A stretch of 64,000 nt of DNA from Segetibacter sp. (GCA_028288485.1 JAQBNO010000124.1:38594-102593); one strand, 5' to 3'; positions 38,029 to 47,445 are shown, numbered from the stretch's first letter. Program-made: numbers and translations. Notes: generated by a model from the letters alone, not told the origin.

Positions 38029-39528
38029 ATGGCATTAAGCAGGATTTGGTCGGCATTTATAATAATAGCAGTTCTTGTGGCAGCGTCGAAAGCGTTTTTC
38101 TCGGGAGACAACCAGATCTTTAGCCGAATGGTAACCGGTAGAGCCGATGAAGCTTATGATACTACACGATATATCACGGTTGGTTCTCCTCAGCAGGGGG
38201 GCAATATGTCAAGAGATGCTTTTGGTAAATATCTCGGTGGTTATGGTTATGTAGCTGCAGATTCTGCTCATCCCGCAACTGTAATTATTAGTGATAATGT
38301 TAATGCAGACTCTGTGGTGCAATTAAAAGCCCGGGGACAAAACGTGGCAGTTTACACCTATAGCTCTATCCAAACCAGGTTGGTGAAGAAAGCCGACGGG
38401 ATTATTGAAACCTGCAAAAGTGCGGTAAATATCAGCATTGGCCTAATAGGTATTATGGCGTTGTTTATGGGCTTTATGAGTATTGCAGAAAGGGCGGGAG
38501 GTATTCGCTTGCTATCAAAGATCATCGGTCCGTTTTTCTCGCGGCTTTTCCCGGAAATTCCTAAAGGCCATCCCGCTATGGGCCATATGATGATGAATTT
38601 TTCCGCCAATCTTTTGGGGTTGGACAATGCAGCTACTCCTTTTGGAATTAAAGCCATGGAAAGTTTACAGGAAATTAACCCAAAGAGAGAAGTGGCTTCA
38701 AATCCGCAAATCATGTTTTTGTGTTTGCATGCGGCCGGTTTTACCTTGATACCTATAAGTATTATAGCAGTAAGGGCTTCTTTGAGATCGGCCAATCCTA
38801 CCGACATTTTTGTTCCCTGCATGATCACCACCTTTGTTGCAACAATGGCTGCTATGATGATTGTAGCTTTTAAGCAGAAGATCAACTTACTGCAACCAGT
38901 GGTGTTGGCATGGGTAGGAGGTCTGTCTGCCATACTCATTTTACTGGTTGTTTATCTTACTTCCTTAGATGCAGCATCTGTTCAAATGTTTTCGAACGTT
39001 TTAAGCAATGGTTTAATTCTCCTGATATTTTTGCTGATCATATTTGGTGCAGTTTATAAAAAGATAGACGTGTTCGATGCATTTATCGATGGCGCCAAGG
39101 GCGGCTTTGAAACTTCTGTACGCATTATTCCTTACCTGGTTGGAATGCTGGTGGCTATTAGCCTGCTTAGAACGAGCGGAACTTTTGACGTGATCATCAA
39201 TGGTATGAAATCTTTGTTTGCTGCGCTTGGAGCCGACACCCGTTTTGTTGATGGCTTGCCAACCGCATTAATAAGGCCCTTAAGTGGCGGCGCGGCGCGG
39301 GGTATGATGATCGACACTATGAAAAATTTCGGAGCCGACTCATACGCCGGCCGGCTCGCTTCTATAATGCAAGGTTCATCCGACACTACCTTTTATGTGA
39401 TTGCTGTTTATTTTGGAGCGGTATCTATTAAAAATACCCGGTATGCTGTAGGAGCAATGTTGCTCGCCGATCTTGTAGGCATATTAACCGCTATTCTTTT
39501 AGCGTATTTGTTTTTCGGGCAGGGGTAG
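38029..39528 (+). CDS. Fused SpmA-SpmB nucleoside-recognition (Gate) membrane protein
   Basis: A 499-residue inner-membrane protein. Two Gate domains are joined: the first at residues ~130-290 (SAVNISIGLIGIMALFMG, NLLGLDNAATPFGIKAMESL) like SpmA, and the second at about 340-495 (IDGAKGGFETSVRIIPYLVG, GGAARGMMIDTM) like SpmB. An N-terminal helix and a soluble ~85-residue segment precede them. The fused form is common in Bacteroidota. The bacterium need not sporulate; the transported substrate is unknown. Confidence 0.85.
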   Translation: MALSRIWSAFIIIAVLVAASKAFFSGDNQIFSRMVTGRADEAYDTTRYITVGSPQQGGNMSRDAFGKYLGGYGYVAADSAHPATVIISDNVNADSVVQLKARGQNVAVYTYSSIQTRLVKKADGIIETCKSAVNISIGLIGIMALFMGFMSIAERAGGIRLLSKIIGPFFSRLFPEIPKGHPAMGHMMMNFSANLLGLDNAATPFGIKAMESLQEINPKREVASNPQIMFLCLHAAGFTLIPISIIAVRASLRSANPTDIFVPCMITTFVATMAAMMIVAFKQKINLLQPVVLAWVGGLSAILILLVVYLTSLDAASVQMFSNVLSNGLILLIFLLIIFGAVYKKIDVFDAFIDGAKGGFETSVRIIPYLVGMLVAISLLRTSGTFDVIINGMKSLFAALGADTRFVDGLPTALIRPLSGGAARGMMIDTMKNFGADSYAGRLASIMQGSSDTTFYVIAVYFGAVSIKNTRYAVGAMLLADLVGILTAILLAYLFFGQG

Positions 39529-39604
39529 TTTCAACCGGCGTGGTAAGGAGTTAGGATGAAACAGTCTGCAGGCCAGACAATGAAACGAGTAGAAATGCGG
39601 AAGA

Positions 39605-39663
39605 ATTTTTATTGAGCCGGCTGTATTGCTACTATTGGGCATCGTTGCGTCGCACACTTGTAC
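39605..39663 (-). repeat. 58-bp dispersed repeat, GCGACGC-core copy
   Basis: Minus strand: GTACAAGTGTGCGACGCAAC, GATG, spacer CCCAATAGTAGCAATACA, tail GCCGGCTCAATAAAAA. 59 bp. Confidence 0.82.
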
Positions 39664-39867
39664 CTGGTTTATTAACATCAGCGCTCCGAAACCCTGGTCG
39701 TTATTCCCCTTTTATCAATCCAAACCAACGTTATTCATCGTGTATCCGTTCTGCGTGTTTTCTTAGTTCCTGTCTATGGTTTACATCTATACAACTGGTC
39801 TTTCACGCTGTGATCTGCGAATGCCTTCACACACACCGAAGCGAATGGCATTAGCAGATGCTTTTTA

Positions 39868-40016
39868 TTAAACGCAAAAAACGCTAAGAACCGCGGAGGA
39901 GACGCAAAGTATTGCAGGTATTTTTTTGCATCTAAGGGTTAGCTTGGCATTGTCTTTCTTTACGAATCTTTGGGTTATCTTTCTTTGCGAATTTTGCGTT
40001 CCTGTGATGCGTTTAA
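39868..40016. repeat. Large imperfect inverted repeat of AACGCAAAG type
   Basis: Left arm TTAAACGCAAAAAACGC and GACGCAAAG; right arm CTTTGCGAATTTTGCGTT and GCGTTTAA. Such CGCAAAG-rich inverted elements recur between genes in many environmental bacteria. Confidence 0.6.
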
Positions 40017-40172
40017 ACGCAAGTGGGGGTTCTGTAACCAACAATAAAAATAAAAAAGTTAGTGCGCATGCATCTCGTTCACTTAACGAGTTCGAACGGT
40101 ATTTTAAAAGCCGGTAACATAATTCCTGCTCTTTCAAAATTCGCTTAACTTGCTGCAAATAGATAGTCAAAA

Positions 40173-41327
40173 ATGGATCTTGAATTTACGGAAGAGCAAT
40201 TGATGATAAAACAAGCGGCGCGGGATTTTGCAATAACAGAATGCCTGCCTGGGGTAATTGAAAGAGATGAACAACAGCGGTTTCCAAAAGAACAAATAAA
40301 GAAACTGGCTGAACTTGGATTTATGGGTATGATGGTTTCGCCCGAATATGGCGGCAGCGGCATGGATACGGTAAGCTATGTGCTTGCGATGGAGGAGATC
40401 AGCAAAATAGACGCAAGTGTGAGCGTTTGTATGAGCGTAAACAACAGCCTGGTATGCTGGGGCATTGAAGCTTATGGAACCGAGGAACAGAAACAAAAAT
40501 ATCTTACGCCGTTAGCGCAGGGAATAAAAGACGGGGAATTATATATTGGCGCTTTTCTATTAAGCGAACCCGAAGCCGGAAGTGATGCGACCTCGCAACA
40601 TACGATTGCGGAGGATATGGGTGATCATTACCTGTTGAACGGCACCAAAAACTGGATAACCAACGGCTCTACAGCATCGGTTTACCTGGTGATGGCGCAA
40701 ACGCATCCCGGTGAAAAACATCGTGGTATTAACACATTAATCGTTGAAAAAAACTGGCCGGGCGTAACAGTAGGGAATAAAGAAAATAAACTGGGCATTC
40801 GTGGGAGCGACACAACCTCTATAATGTTTACCGATGTGAAAGTGCCCAAAGAGAACCGGGTGGGAGAGGACGGCTTCGGCTTTAAGTTTGCCATGAAAAC
40901 ACTTGCGGGCGGACGAATAGGAATTGCATCGCAGGCTTTAGGAATTGCGAGTGGTGCTTATGAAATGGCGGTAGAATACGCAAAACAACGTAAAGCTTTT
41001 GGTAAGGAAATTATGCATCACCAGGCTATCCAGTTTAAGTTGGCAGACATGGCAACAAAAATTGAAGCCGCACGATTGCTTTGTTTAAAAGCTGCATGGG
41101 AAAAAGACCAGAAGAAAGACTATACTATTAGTTCATCAATGGCCAAGGTTTTTAGCAGCGAAACGGCCATGTGGTCGGCAATCGAAGCTGTTCAGATACA
41201 CGGCGGTTATGGTTTCGTAAAAGAATACCACGTTGAACGATTAATGAGGGATGCGAAAATTACACAGATCTATGAAGGCACAAGCGAGGTGCAAAGGATC
41301 GTGATAAGCAGGGCACTTTTGCAATAG
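40173..41327 (+). CDS. Acyl-CoA dehydrogenase (short/medium-chain type)
   Basis: FAD-dependent dehydrogenase that makes the trans-2-enoyl-CoA in beta-oxidation or branched-chain breakdown. At 384 residues it fits the family. LSEPEAGSDATS near residue 127 and NGTKNWITNG near 155 are FAD- and substrate-site motifs; GGRIGIASQALGIASGA near 245 follows; the C-terminal YEGTSEVQRIVISRALL holds the likely catalytic Glu. Electron transfer flavoprotein is the expected acceptor. It stands alone, with no beta-oxidation genes beside it. Chain-length preference cannot be read. Confidence 0.92.
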   Translation: MDLEFTEEQLMIKQAARDFAITECLPGVIERDEQQRFPKEQIKKLAELGFMGMMVSPEYGGSGMDTVSYVLAMEEISKIDASVSVCMSVNNSLVCWGIEAYGTEEQKQKYLTPLAQGIKDGELYIGAFLLSEPEAGSDATSQHTIAEDMGDHYLLNGTKNWITNGSTASVYLVMAQTHPGEKHRGINTLIVEKNWPGVTVGNKENKLGIRGSDTTSIMFTDVKVPKENRVGEDGFGFKFAMKTLAGGRIGIASQALGIASGAYEMAVEYAKQRKAFGKEIMHHQAIQFKLADMATKIEAARLLCLKAAWEKDQKKDYTISSSMAKVFSSETAMWSAIEAVQIHGGYGFVKEYHVERLMRDAKITQIYEGTSEVQRIVISRALLQ

Positions 41328-41407
41328 GTCGGTAAAATGTAGTAAGTGTTTGCAAATTGACAACGTTGTCTCTGACAAGAATTTTAGAATTTTGAGACAA
41401 TAGAAGT

Positions 41408-41415
41408 TAATTTTG
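41408..41415 (+). promoter_or_regulatory. Putative Bacteroidota -7 promoter element of yggS
   Basis: TAATTTTG matches TAnnTTTG and lies 20 bp before the ATG at 41435, which would leave a very short leader. Confidence 0.4.
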
Positions 41416-41434
41416 CCCCACAATTTTATAAGTG

Positions 41435-42127
41435 ATGGCAGTAAATGAAGCGGTGTATAAAACTATTACAGAAGAATTAAGTAATTCAAATGTTCAGTTA
41501 GTAGCAGTAAGTAAAGTTCAAACTGTTGAAGATATTAAACGCTTGTATGATTTGGGGCAACGGGATTTTGGCGAGAATTATGTGCAGGAACTTGTTGAGA
41601 AGCAAGCTTTATTGCCTGCTGATATTCGTTGGCATTTTATAGGTCATCTGCAAAGCAATAAAGTGAAATTGATAGCTCCGTTTGTACACCTGGTGCAAGG
41701 CGTGGACAGCCTGAAGTTATTGGTTGAAATTAATAAGCAATCCAAAAAGTTTGATAGAATTATTCACTGCCTCTTACAGGTGCACATAGCCCAGGAAGAA
41801 ACGAAATTCGGCCTCGACGAAAATGAACTGGCCGAAATCATAGATTTACTGCAGAACAAACCCGAACAATTCAGCAATATTTTCATCGATGGCTTAATGG
41901 GCATGGCCAGCTTTAGCGACAACATGCAGAAGGTGAGGAGTGAAATGAAATATTTAAAATCCCTTTTTGATAAATACAAGACTCTGTCTCCCGGAAGCTG
42001 TCAGGATCACTGTCATCTGTCAACACTCTCGATGGGCATGAGCGGCGATTATAAAATGGCAATAGAAGAGGGAAGCAATATGGTAAGAATTGGGAGCCTG
42101 CTTTTTGGAGCGAGAGTAAAAAAATAG
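41435..42127 (+). CDS. yggS: PLP-binding protein YggS (PLPBP family)
   Basis: Small cytoplasmic PLP carrier that keeps vitamin B6 levels in balance. It is 230 residues, the usual length. VAVSKVQTVEDIKRLYDLG near residue 25 has the PLP lysine; FGENYVQEL, WHFIGHLQSNKVK and GLMGMASF follow; STLSMGMSGDYKMAIEEGSNMVRIGSLLFG near the end binds phosphate. ATG at 41435 is preferred over the GTG just before it. Residues between about 175 and 195 (YKTLSPGSCQDHCH) are unlike most homologues but in frame. Confidence 0.92.
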   Translation: MAVNEAVYKTITEELSNSNVQLVAVSKVQTVEDIKRLYDLGQRDFGENYVQELVEKQALLPADIRWHFIGHLQSNKVKLIAPFVHLVQGVDSLKLLVEINKQSKKFDRIIHCLLQVHIAQEETKFGLDENELAEIIDLLQNKPEQFSNIFIDGLMGMASFSDNMQKVRSEMKYLKSLFDKYKTLSPGSCQDHCHLSTLSMGMSGDYKMAIEEGSNMVRIGSLLFGARVKK

Positions 42128-42130
42128 TTC

Positions 42131-42328
42131 TTAGTCTGCATCTCGTCTCGGATCCTTTTTTAAGAGCATGTATAAACCAATGCCTGCCCCAATTGCCAGC
42201 AACACCCCGATAGTCCACCACCAGTAACTTACATGATATTGTTCTTCTATTGGCTTCTGGATTGGAACCGATTGAGCAAAAACTGCCATTAAACTGAAAA
42301 CAAGACCTGAAGTAAGAAATGATTTCAT
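42131..42328 (-). CDS. Small single-pass membrane protein of unknown function
   Basis: 65 residues from ATG 42328 (MKSFLTSGLVF); an ATG nine bases earlier is possible. The N-terminus looks like a signal peptide ending near AQS. A segment with YWWWTIGVLLAIGAGIGLYML is one membrane helix at about residues 37-57, followed by a positive tail (KKDPRRDAD). It is convergent with yggS, 3 bp apart. I do not recognise a family. Confidence 0.6.
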   Translation of the reverse strand: MKSFLTSGLVFSLMAVFAQSVPIQKPIEEQYHVSYWWWTIGVLLAIGAGIGLYMLLKKDPRRDAD

Positions 42329-42372
42329 AGTAAGCATTTACTTACTGAAAGTTACGAATTCTATTCGACCTG

Positions 42373-43671
42373 TTATTTTCTATTTTTTGTTGTGTTATAA
42401 TCAAAAACAAGATTGCAAAAAGCCTTAACGCCAACATCTAATCCACTATCGTCAATATAAAAATCAGGTGTGTGATGCGGTGCGGCTGTTTTTGGGTCCC
42501 GGCCTTTTGGCATTCCTCCCAGGTAGAAAAACAACGACGGTATTTTTTCTCCAAAAAAAGAAAAGTCTTCTCCGCCTGTTACCCAATCCATTTCCACCAA
42601 TTTTCCCTTGCCTGTAGCAGCTTCTAACGATGGAAGCATTTGTTTCATTAATTCAGGCGTATTGTAAGTAACCAGTGTTTTTGTATCAATCGTTACATCA
42701 GCAGTAGCGCCGGCGCTTTGAGCAATAAATGATGCAGTTCTTTTTATTTTTTCGAAAACATCCAAACGCATTGCAGAATCCAATGTTCGTATTGTACCAA
42801 CCAGTTGGGTTTCTTCGGGAATGATATTAAAACGCAGGCCGCTATGTATTGAACCAACTGAAATTACTACCGGCGCCTTTGTTAATTGGCTCTGGCGGCT
42901 TACAATCGTTTGTAATCCCTGGATGATCTGTGCTGAAACCATGATAGGGTCTACACCGAGCCATGGTTGAGAACCATGGGTTTGTTTGCCTTTCACGTTT
43001 ATTGTAAATGATTCTGTTGCCGCCATCATTGCGCCGCTTTTATATTTAATGGTGCCAGTTTCGGTCGCTGAATTTATGTGTAAACCAAAAATCGCTTCCA
43101 CTTTTGGGTTATCCAATACACCTTCCTTTACCATCAGTTTTGCTCCGCCTTCTTCACCTTCCGGTGCACCTTCTTCGGCAGGTTGAAAAATAAATACTAC
43201 TGTGCCCGGAACATCTTTTTTCATTTGTGACAAAACGGAAGCAGTACCCAGTAAAATAGAAACATGAGTGTCGTGACCACACGCATGCATGACGCCCACT
43301 TTCTGTCCATTATAGTCGGTTGTTACTTTAGAGGCGTAAGGAACGTTCGCTCTTTCAATCACCGGAAGTGCGTCCATATCTGCTCTCAAGGCAACTACCG
43401 GTCCTGGCTTTCCTCCTTTCAAAACCGCTACAACACCCGTTTTTGCAATGCCGGTTTTTATTTCAAGCCCCAGACCTTGCAGGTTCTGCACAATAAAAGC
43501 CGCGGTTTTAGACTCCCTGTTTGATAACTCCGGGTATTGATGCAGGTGCCTGCGCCACGAAATGAGGCTATCCTTTATTGACTTTGATTTTTGATCTATT
43601 ACTGAAGTGAGATTTTGAGCTTCGAGTATTGAAGGCAAAAGGGAAAGCAACAGCAGGATTTTTTTTCTCAT
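42373..43671 (-). CDS. Secreted M20-family amidohydrolase (IAA-amino acid hydrolase/carboxypeptidase-like)
   Basis: Metallopeptidase-fold amidase of 432 residues. Start set at 43671: from there MRKKILLLLSLLPSILEAQ is a signal peptide, while the longer frame upstream crosses a dispersed repeat. MHACGHDTHVSILLG near residue 128 and PAEEGAPEGEEGG near 160 hold metal ligands and the catalytic Glu; TAAPHHTPDFYIDD near the end supplies another His. It should act in the periplasm on N-acyl amino acids or peptides. It lies downstream of a class C hydrolase gene on the same strand. Confidence 0.88.
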   Translation of the reverse strand: MRKKILLLLSLLPSILEAQNLTSVIDQKSKSIKDSLISWRRHLHQYPELSNRESKTAAFIVQNLQGLGLEIKTGIAKTGVVAVLKGGKPGPVVALRADMDALPVIERANVPYASKVTTDYNGQKVGVMHACGHDTHVSILLGTASVLSQMKKDVPGTVVFIFQPAEEGAPEGEEGGAKLMVKEGVLDNPKVEAIFGLHINSATETGTIKYKSGAMMAATESFTINVKGKQTHGSQPWLGVDPIMVSAQIIQGLQTIVSRQSQLTKAPVVISVGSIHSGLRFNIIPEETQLVGTIRTLDSAMRLDVFEKIKRTASFIAQSAGATADVTIDTKTLVTYNTPELMKQMLPSLEAATGKGKLVEMDWVTGGEDFSFFGEKIPSLFFYLGGMPKGRDPKTAAPHHTPDFYIDDSGLDVGVKAFCNLVFDYNTTKNRK

Positions 43672-43754
43672 GTTAGAAATAATTTTCGAAATAGGTGTTA
43701 CGGCAAGAAAGGTTTTTTGATCGCAGGACACTAAAAGATGCATACAGACCATAA

Positions 43755-43812
43755 GTACAAGGGAGTGACACAACGATGTCGAATAAAGTTGTACGGCTCT
43801 GTTCCCAAAAAC
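43755..43812 (+). repeat. 58-bp dispersed repeat, GTGACAC-core copy
   Basis: GTACAAGGGAGTGACACAAC then GATG; spacer TCGAATAAAGTTGTACG; tail GCTCTGTTCCCAAAAAC. 58 bp, between two minus-strand genes. Confidence 0.82.
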
Positions 43813-43824
43813 TTCCTTCAAAAA

Positions 43825-45354
43825 CTATTTCTTGATAAAATTATAAGGATCATAATCTATAAATTCATTCACTCTTAGCTCGATAGATGCTACCTTTTTA
43901 TCGGCAGTTTTAAACTTTACCGGGAAGATTCCGTACCCAAGATTATTGTAAGTTAAAAGCCATTCGTCCTTATCCATGTATTGCAGCATCGCCGTTAAGT
44001 TATTGTGACCTTTAAAATTAATCGAAAGTCCTTTTCCGTCTTTGTCTTTTTCAATTACGATGCGACCGTATAATTCATTTTCATAATTACCCGCGTACGC
44101 ATCCAGTAACATCGGCGTTTTATTAGCTTTTACTCTTGCCTGTAAAGTTTCTGTTTTTTTTACTGTTTCCGACATTTTCTTTTGAAAATCCGGGAGCATT
44201 GCTTTGCTGCGGTTTGTATAACTGACCCCTAAATAAGCGTCGAGAATTTGGTAGCGCAAGGCTTCAAAAAAACTTTGATTATCGTTGTTGCTAAGAATGG
44301 TGATACCAAGGTTTTCCTCGGGAACAAAACAAGTATTTGTAACAAATCCGTCTGCACCTCCTGTATGGTAATAGATTTGCCTGCCTGCATAATCTGCAGC
44401 ATAAACACCTAAGCCATAACCACGAAAATGGGTTGGATAAACCTTTGAGCGACGGCTTTGAGTAATGATGTTAAGGTCTCTTGTTTTTTGCAGAACATCC
44501 CATGCTAAAATTCTTTTGCCTTCATACCGGCCGCTGTCGAGTTGCATTAGCAGCCAATGAGTAAGATCTTTCACATTGCTTACTATACCTCCCGCAGCGC
44601 CCAGGTTACTAATATCGTCATATGGTAACTCGGTAAGTTTACCGGTAAAACTGGTTGTATAGGGCTTCGAAACATTCGGCCGCTGGGTAATGCCCTGCGA
44701 TAGCGTATGGGTATTGTTCATCTGTAACGGCATAAGCAGGCTGTCGTACACATACACTTCCCACGGTTTCCCGCTGACAACCGGGATTACTTCTCCCGCA
44801 GTTACAAAGCAACTGTTGCAGTAGCCATAATCTTGCCGGAAAAGACCAGTAGGTTTCAGCAACCTCATTTTGTTCATTATTTGTTGCCTGCCCAGGTTAC
44901 TGTTCCAGAAAATAAAATCGCCCTGGAACGTTTTGGTGCCAATACGATGGCTGAGCAAATCTCTAATAGTTACAAGTTCGCTGGTGTTTCTATCGTACAA
45001 ACTATAGCCTTTAATGTATTTGCCCACCTTGTCGTCGAGCGATATTTTTTTATTGTGCTCTAATTGAGCAAGGGCAGTGCCAGTGAATAACTTACTATTG
45101 CTGGCGATCATAAAAAGTGTATTCTCGTCTACCGGCTCTTTGGTTTCGATATCTTTTACGCCATAGCCTTTCATAACCACCGTCTTTCCATCTTTTACAA
45201 TCGCAAGTGAAAGCCCCGGAATATTCCAATCACTAAGCCCACGGCTTATATAAGCATCCAGACTATCGGAGATAAAAGTGGGAGTGGTTGTTTGTGCCGT
45301 TGCATTTAGTGAAGAAGCGAATAAAAAAGACACAGAAACGAAGTGTTTTACCAT
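43825..45354 (-). CDS. Secreted serine hydrolase, class C beta-lactamase family
   Basis: A 509-residue periplasmic penicillin-binding-like hydrolase. N-terminal signal peptide ends near LNATAQ. The nucleophile motif is S85-x-x-K88 (ASNSKLF), the second motif is the Y-x-N of YGYCNS near residue 177, and the third is HTGG near 340, in place of KTG. The last ~110 residues (LDAYAGNYENELYGRIVIEKD) are the small C-terminal domain often seen with these enzymes. Peptidase or esterase activity is as likely as true beta-lactamase activity. Confidence 0.87.
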   Translation of the reverse strand: MVKHFVSVSFLFASSLNATAQTTTPTFISDSLDAYISRGLSDWNIPGLSLAIVKDGKTVVMKGYGVKDIETKEPVDENTLFMIASNSKLFTGTALAQLEHNKKISLDDKVGKYIKGYSLYDRNTSELVTIRDLLSHRIGTKTFQGDFIFWNSNLGRQQIMNKMRLLKPTGLFRQDYGYCNSCFVTAGEVIPVVSGKPWEVYVYDSLLMPLQMNNTHTLSQGITQRPNVSKPYTTSFTGKLTELPYDDISNLGAAGGIVSNVKDLTHWLLMQLDSGRYEGKRILAWDVLQKTRDLNIITQSRRSKVYPTHFRGYGLGVYAADYAGRQIYYHTGGADGFVTNTCFVPEENLGITILSNNDNQSFFEALRYQILDAYLGVSYTNRSKAMLPDFQKKMSETVKKTETLQARVKANKTPMLLDAYAGNYENELYGRIVIEKDKDGKGLSINFKGHNNLTAMLQYMDKDEWLLTYNNLGYGIFPVKFKTADKKVASIELRVNEFIDYDPYNFIKK

Positions 45355-45421
45355 CAGGTTATAATTAAAGGATCAAAGTAACGAAAACCTTTCTTACGGA
45401 TAATGTTTAAGACTGGAGGAT

Positions 45422-45480
45422 GTTTTTGGTATCCAGCCACCGAACAATAATGTAACAGCCGTTGCCACGCTCGCTTGTAC
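45422..45480 (-). repeat. 58-bp dispersed repeat, GCGTGGC-core copy
   Basis: Minus strand: GTACAAGCGAGCGTGGCAAC, tail GGCTGGATACCAAAAAC. Extends into GCATTATTCA on the GTAC side, as at 29783. Confidence 0.8.
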
Positions 45481-45617
45481 TGTAACGCATTATTCACCGT
45501 GGCAGTCTACCCTGGGCCTGTCGAGGGCTCCCACACTTATACCGCTTTTCAAAGGGGAGAAGGAAAGTGGATGCAAAAGGCGACGAGGAAAGAAAGATAT
45601 TCACAGTAGTTGCTTGA

Positions 45618-45893
45618 TTACGATTGCGGTTTATGTGATTTATAATAGGTATAGGAATAGACATCGGCAACCAGCACGATCGCGCTAAAATTGTAAGGAA
45701 CACGGGAAGTTTGTAGGCGAGTGGAACCATTAGCGTCGCTATAGTAATTATGAAACCTGCGCCGAACCATAATTTGCCAGCAAACTGGTCAGTCTTTCTC
45801 CAGGTTTTCGCCGTCTTCAACCGTCGAGGGTGTACGGATACGAACCAAATAGTTGGTTTTTAAACTACACATCATGTTGGCCATAAATGCCCC
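45618..45893 (-). pseudogene. SdpI-family membrane protein remnant, frameshifted
   Basis: Three pieces in different frames read as one SdpI C-terminal half. The first is LKTNYLVRIRTPSTVEDGE (about 45800-45865). The second is TWRKTDQFAGKLWFGAGF and the helix after it (about 45675-45800). The third is VLVADVYSYTYYKSHKPQS, ending in a stop at 45618. SdpI proteins are membrane immunity/sensor proteins with IGIRTPWTL...VWRKTH before the last helices. The N-terminal half is missing; it is replaced, in frame, by the toxin fragment described next. Confidence 0.72.
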
Positions 45894-46022
45894 GCTTGTT
45901 ACCAGGCATAAAATAACCTCGTTCGACAGCCAGTCAGCCAAAAGCAACGGCCTTCTTTCTGTATATGAAACGTCTGAAAAAGGGAAATTTATAATTACAA
46001 TTGAGCTTTTTGAAGATGTGCC
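45894..46022 (-). pseudogene. MazF/PemK-like toxin fragment, truncated
   Basis: The minus-strand frame reads IVIINFPFSDVSYTERRPLLLADW then NEVILCLVTS. This is the N-terminal half of a MazF/PemK-type endoribonuclease (FPFTDLS...RPALVL...VILCxITS). It has no start codon in place and stops matching after VTS, where it runs into SdpI sequence. It directly follows an antitoxin-like remnant, as in a normal operon. It cannot be a working toxin. Confidence 0.7.
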
Positions 46023-46190
46023 GATGCTTCATCCTCTTCTTTACTCAGCCATTCTTTTGCAAGAGAACTTTCTTAAAGAGCATTGAGGAAATGTCGGGAT
46101 CTCCTGTCTTTTGCTTTAATTCCAGTGCTGTAAGATATTGTAAAATATCAGCAACAAATTCATCGGTATTTTATCGAGAGTCTCGTCAAA
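45995..46190 (-). pseudogene. DUF2281-like antitoxin remnant, frameshifted
   Basis: Reads LDKIP in one frame, DEFVADILQYLTALELKQK in a second, and ESSLAKEWLSKEEDEASAHL in a third, ending at a stop at 45995. Together these match Bacteroidota antitoxins with an N-terminal DEFV..IL.YL helix and a LAKEWLSxEEDEAW tail, which pair with PemK/MazF-type toxins. At least two indels have broken it. The wreck of the toxin follows at once. Confidence 0.65.
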
Positions 46191-46395
46191 TTTTTTTTTA
46201 TTCTCCGCTATCTTATTGCCACATAAAAAAATAAACTTCTATTTCATGGTTGCGCAGCCGATAAATTTTAAATAATGTAGGGTAACCTGCCCTGGAGTTA
46301 TAGTCAGTTTTGAAAAGGAGTCTGGTGAAAGAACACTAAAGATTATAATAGTAAGAGATGCAACCGTGCCGGTTGATCTAACATCGATCTTAACC

Positions 46396-47445
46396 TTACC
46401 TATATACCAACCTCCCTATTTTCCCCTTTTCGCCCGCCAGAAAAACATGTTTTCCTTTGCTTACCATACAAACATTAAAACTTTCGAGGCTTGCTTTTTT
46501 CCATTCTTTATGGCCATTTGGAGCAAAATCGACTCCTGTTGGGCCGCATGCTACAAGAGTTTTATCTTCAATTATCCGAATACAACTGCGGTACCCGTAA
46601 GGGGGACCGACAGATGGAGATCCCCATTTAACGCCGGCGTCAGTTGTATAATAAAAATTATCAAAATAATCACGGGGAGCCTTATAATCTCCGCCGATAC
46701 AATAAATTCTCTTTTGTTTGTCTGTCGCCATAGAAAAAGCGCCGGTGGTTTCTTTATGCTGTAATATGGGAATGAGCACTGATTTGCTCCGTTTTCCGGG
46801 CCTTCCGATCATAAATAGTTTTGATATGAGTCCACCGGAAACAAAACCGTATTCAAAATCAGGGTGGTCAAAAAATGAGATGTTGGTGCCGCTGGCAGAA
46901 AAAATCGCTTCGCCAGGGTCTGCTGGTGGTAACTGGTTTACTGGTACTTCTTTCCATGTTTCTCCTCCATCAAACGTTCTGATAATATAAAAAAGCCGCT
47001 TGTTAATTCGTCCCATATTTAGGGGATCGCCTATACAAATTCCTTCCTTTTCATTTTTAAAATCCATAGCGTCGAGGAACATTCCTTCCATTGCCCGTTC
47101 AAAAACTTTTTTCCAGGTAGCACCACCATCAATTGTTTTTAAAATAATGGCCGGGTTATCTACACCCATTATGATCGCTGTACTACTATCGAAGGCTTCA
47201 ATATCGCGAAAGTCTCTTTTTTCAAAACCTGGTACCACCATCCATCGCCAGCTTTTGCCCCCATCAACTGACTTTCCGATTGTACCGTTACTCCCGCTTA
47301 CCCAAATTACATTGTCTGCAGGAACACTCATTCCGCGTATACTTGTGTTGGTACCGGAAGCAATGATCTGAACACCTAAGTTTTGACCGTCAGAAGATTT
47401 TGATGCAAACACGAAAAATGTAGACAGGAAAATGAATAGTTTCAT
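46396..47445 (-). CDS. Secreted YCF48/BNR-repeat beta-propeller protein
   Basis: A 349-residue exported protein with a signal peptide (MKLFIFLSTFFVFASKSSDG). Repeated blades contain the BNR/photosystem-assembly-like pattern: SVDGGKSWRWM near residue 65, TIDGGATWKKV near 108, TFDGGETWKEV near 155 and TTDAGVKWGSP near 260. This YCF48-like fold in Bacteroidota is usually periplasmic or outer-surface; the function is not known. No neighbours explain it. Confidence 0.8.
   Translation of the reverse strand: MKLFIFLSTFFVFASKSSDGQNLGVQIIASGTNTSIRGMSVPADNVIWVSGSNGTIGKSVDGGKSWRWMVVPGFEKRDFRDIEAFDSSTAIIMGVDNPAIILKTIDGGATWKKVFERAMEGMFLDAMDFKNEKEGICIGDPLNMGRINKRLFYIIRTFDGGETWKEVPVNQLPPADPGEAIFSASGTNISFFDHPDFEYGFVSGGLISKLFMIGRPGKRSKSVLIPILQHKETTGAFSMATDKQKRIYCIGGDYKAPRDYFDNFYYTTDAGVKWGSPSVGPPYGYRSCIRIIEDKTLVACGPTGVDFAPNGHKEWKKASLESFNVCMVSKGKHVFLAGEKGKIGRLVYR

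Larger units (their letters stand above)
39529..40172. other. 644-bp intergenic gap with two kinds of repeats
   Basis: Holds a dispersed-repeat copy (39605-39663) and a large imperfect inverted repeat of AACGCAAA type (39868-40016). Short frames here have no homology I can see. Confidence 0.55.

Noticed and set aside
38358..38939. A 193-codon minus-strand frame inside the SpmAB gene.
   Set aside because: Antisense shadow of a well-defined membrane protein; no family features.
43672..43821. A 50-residue N-terminal extension of the M20 hydrolase frame.
   Set aside because: A proper signal peptide begins at 43671, and the extension covers a dispersed repeat copy.
46001..46234. Plus-strand frames over the toxin/antitoxin remnants.
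   Set aside because: The minus strand explains the sequence with recognisable, if broken, protein families; the plus frames are shadows.
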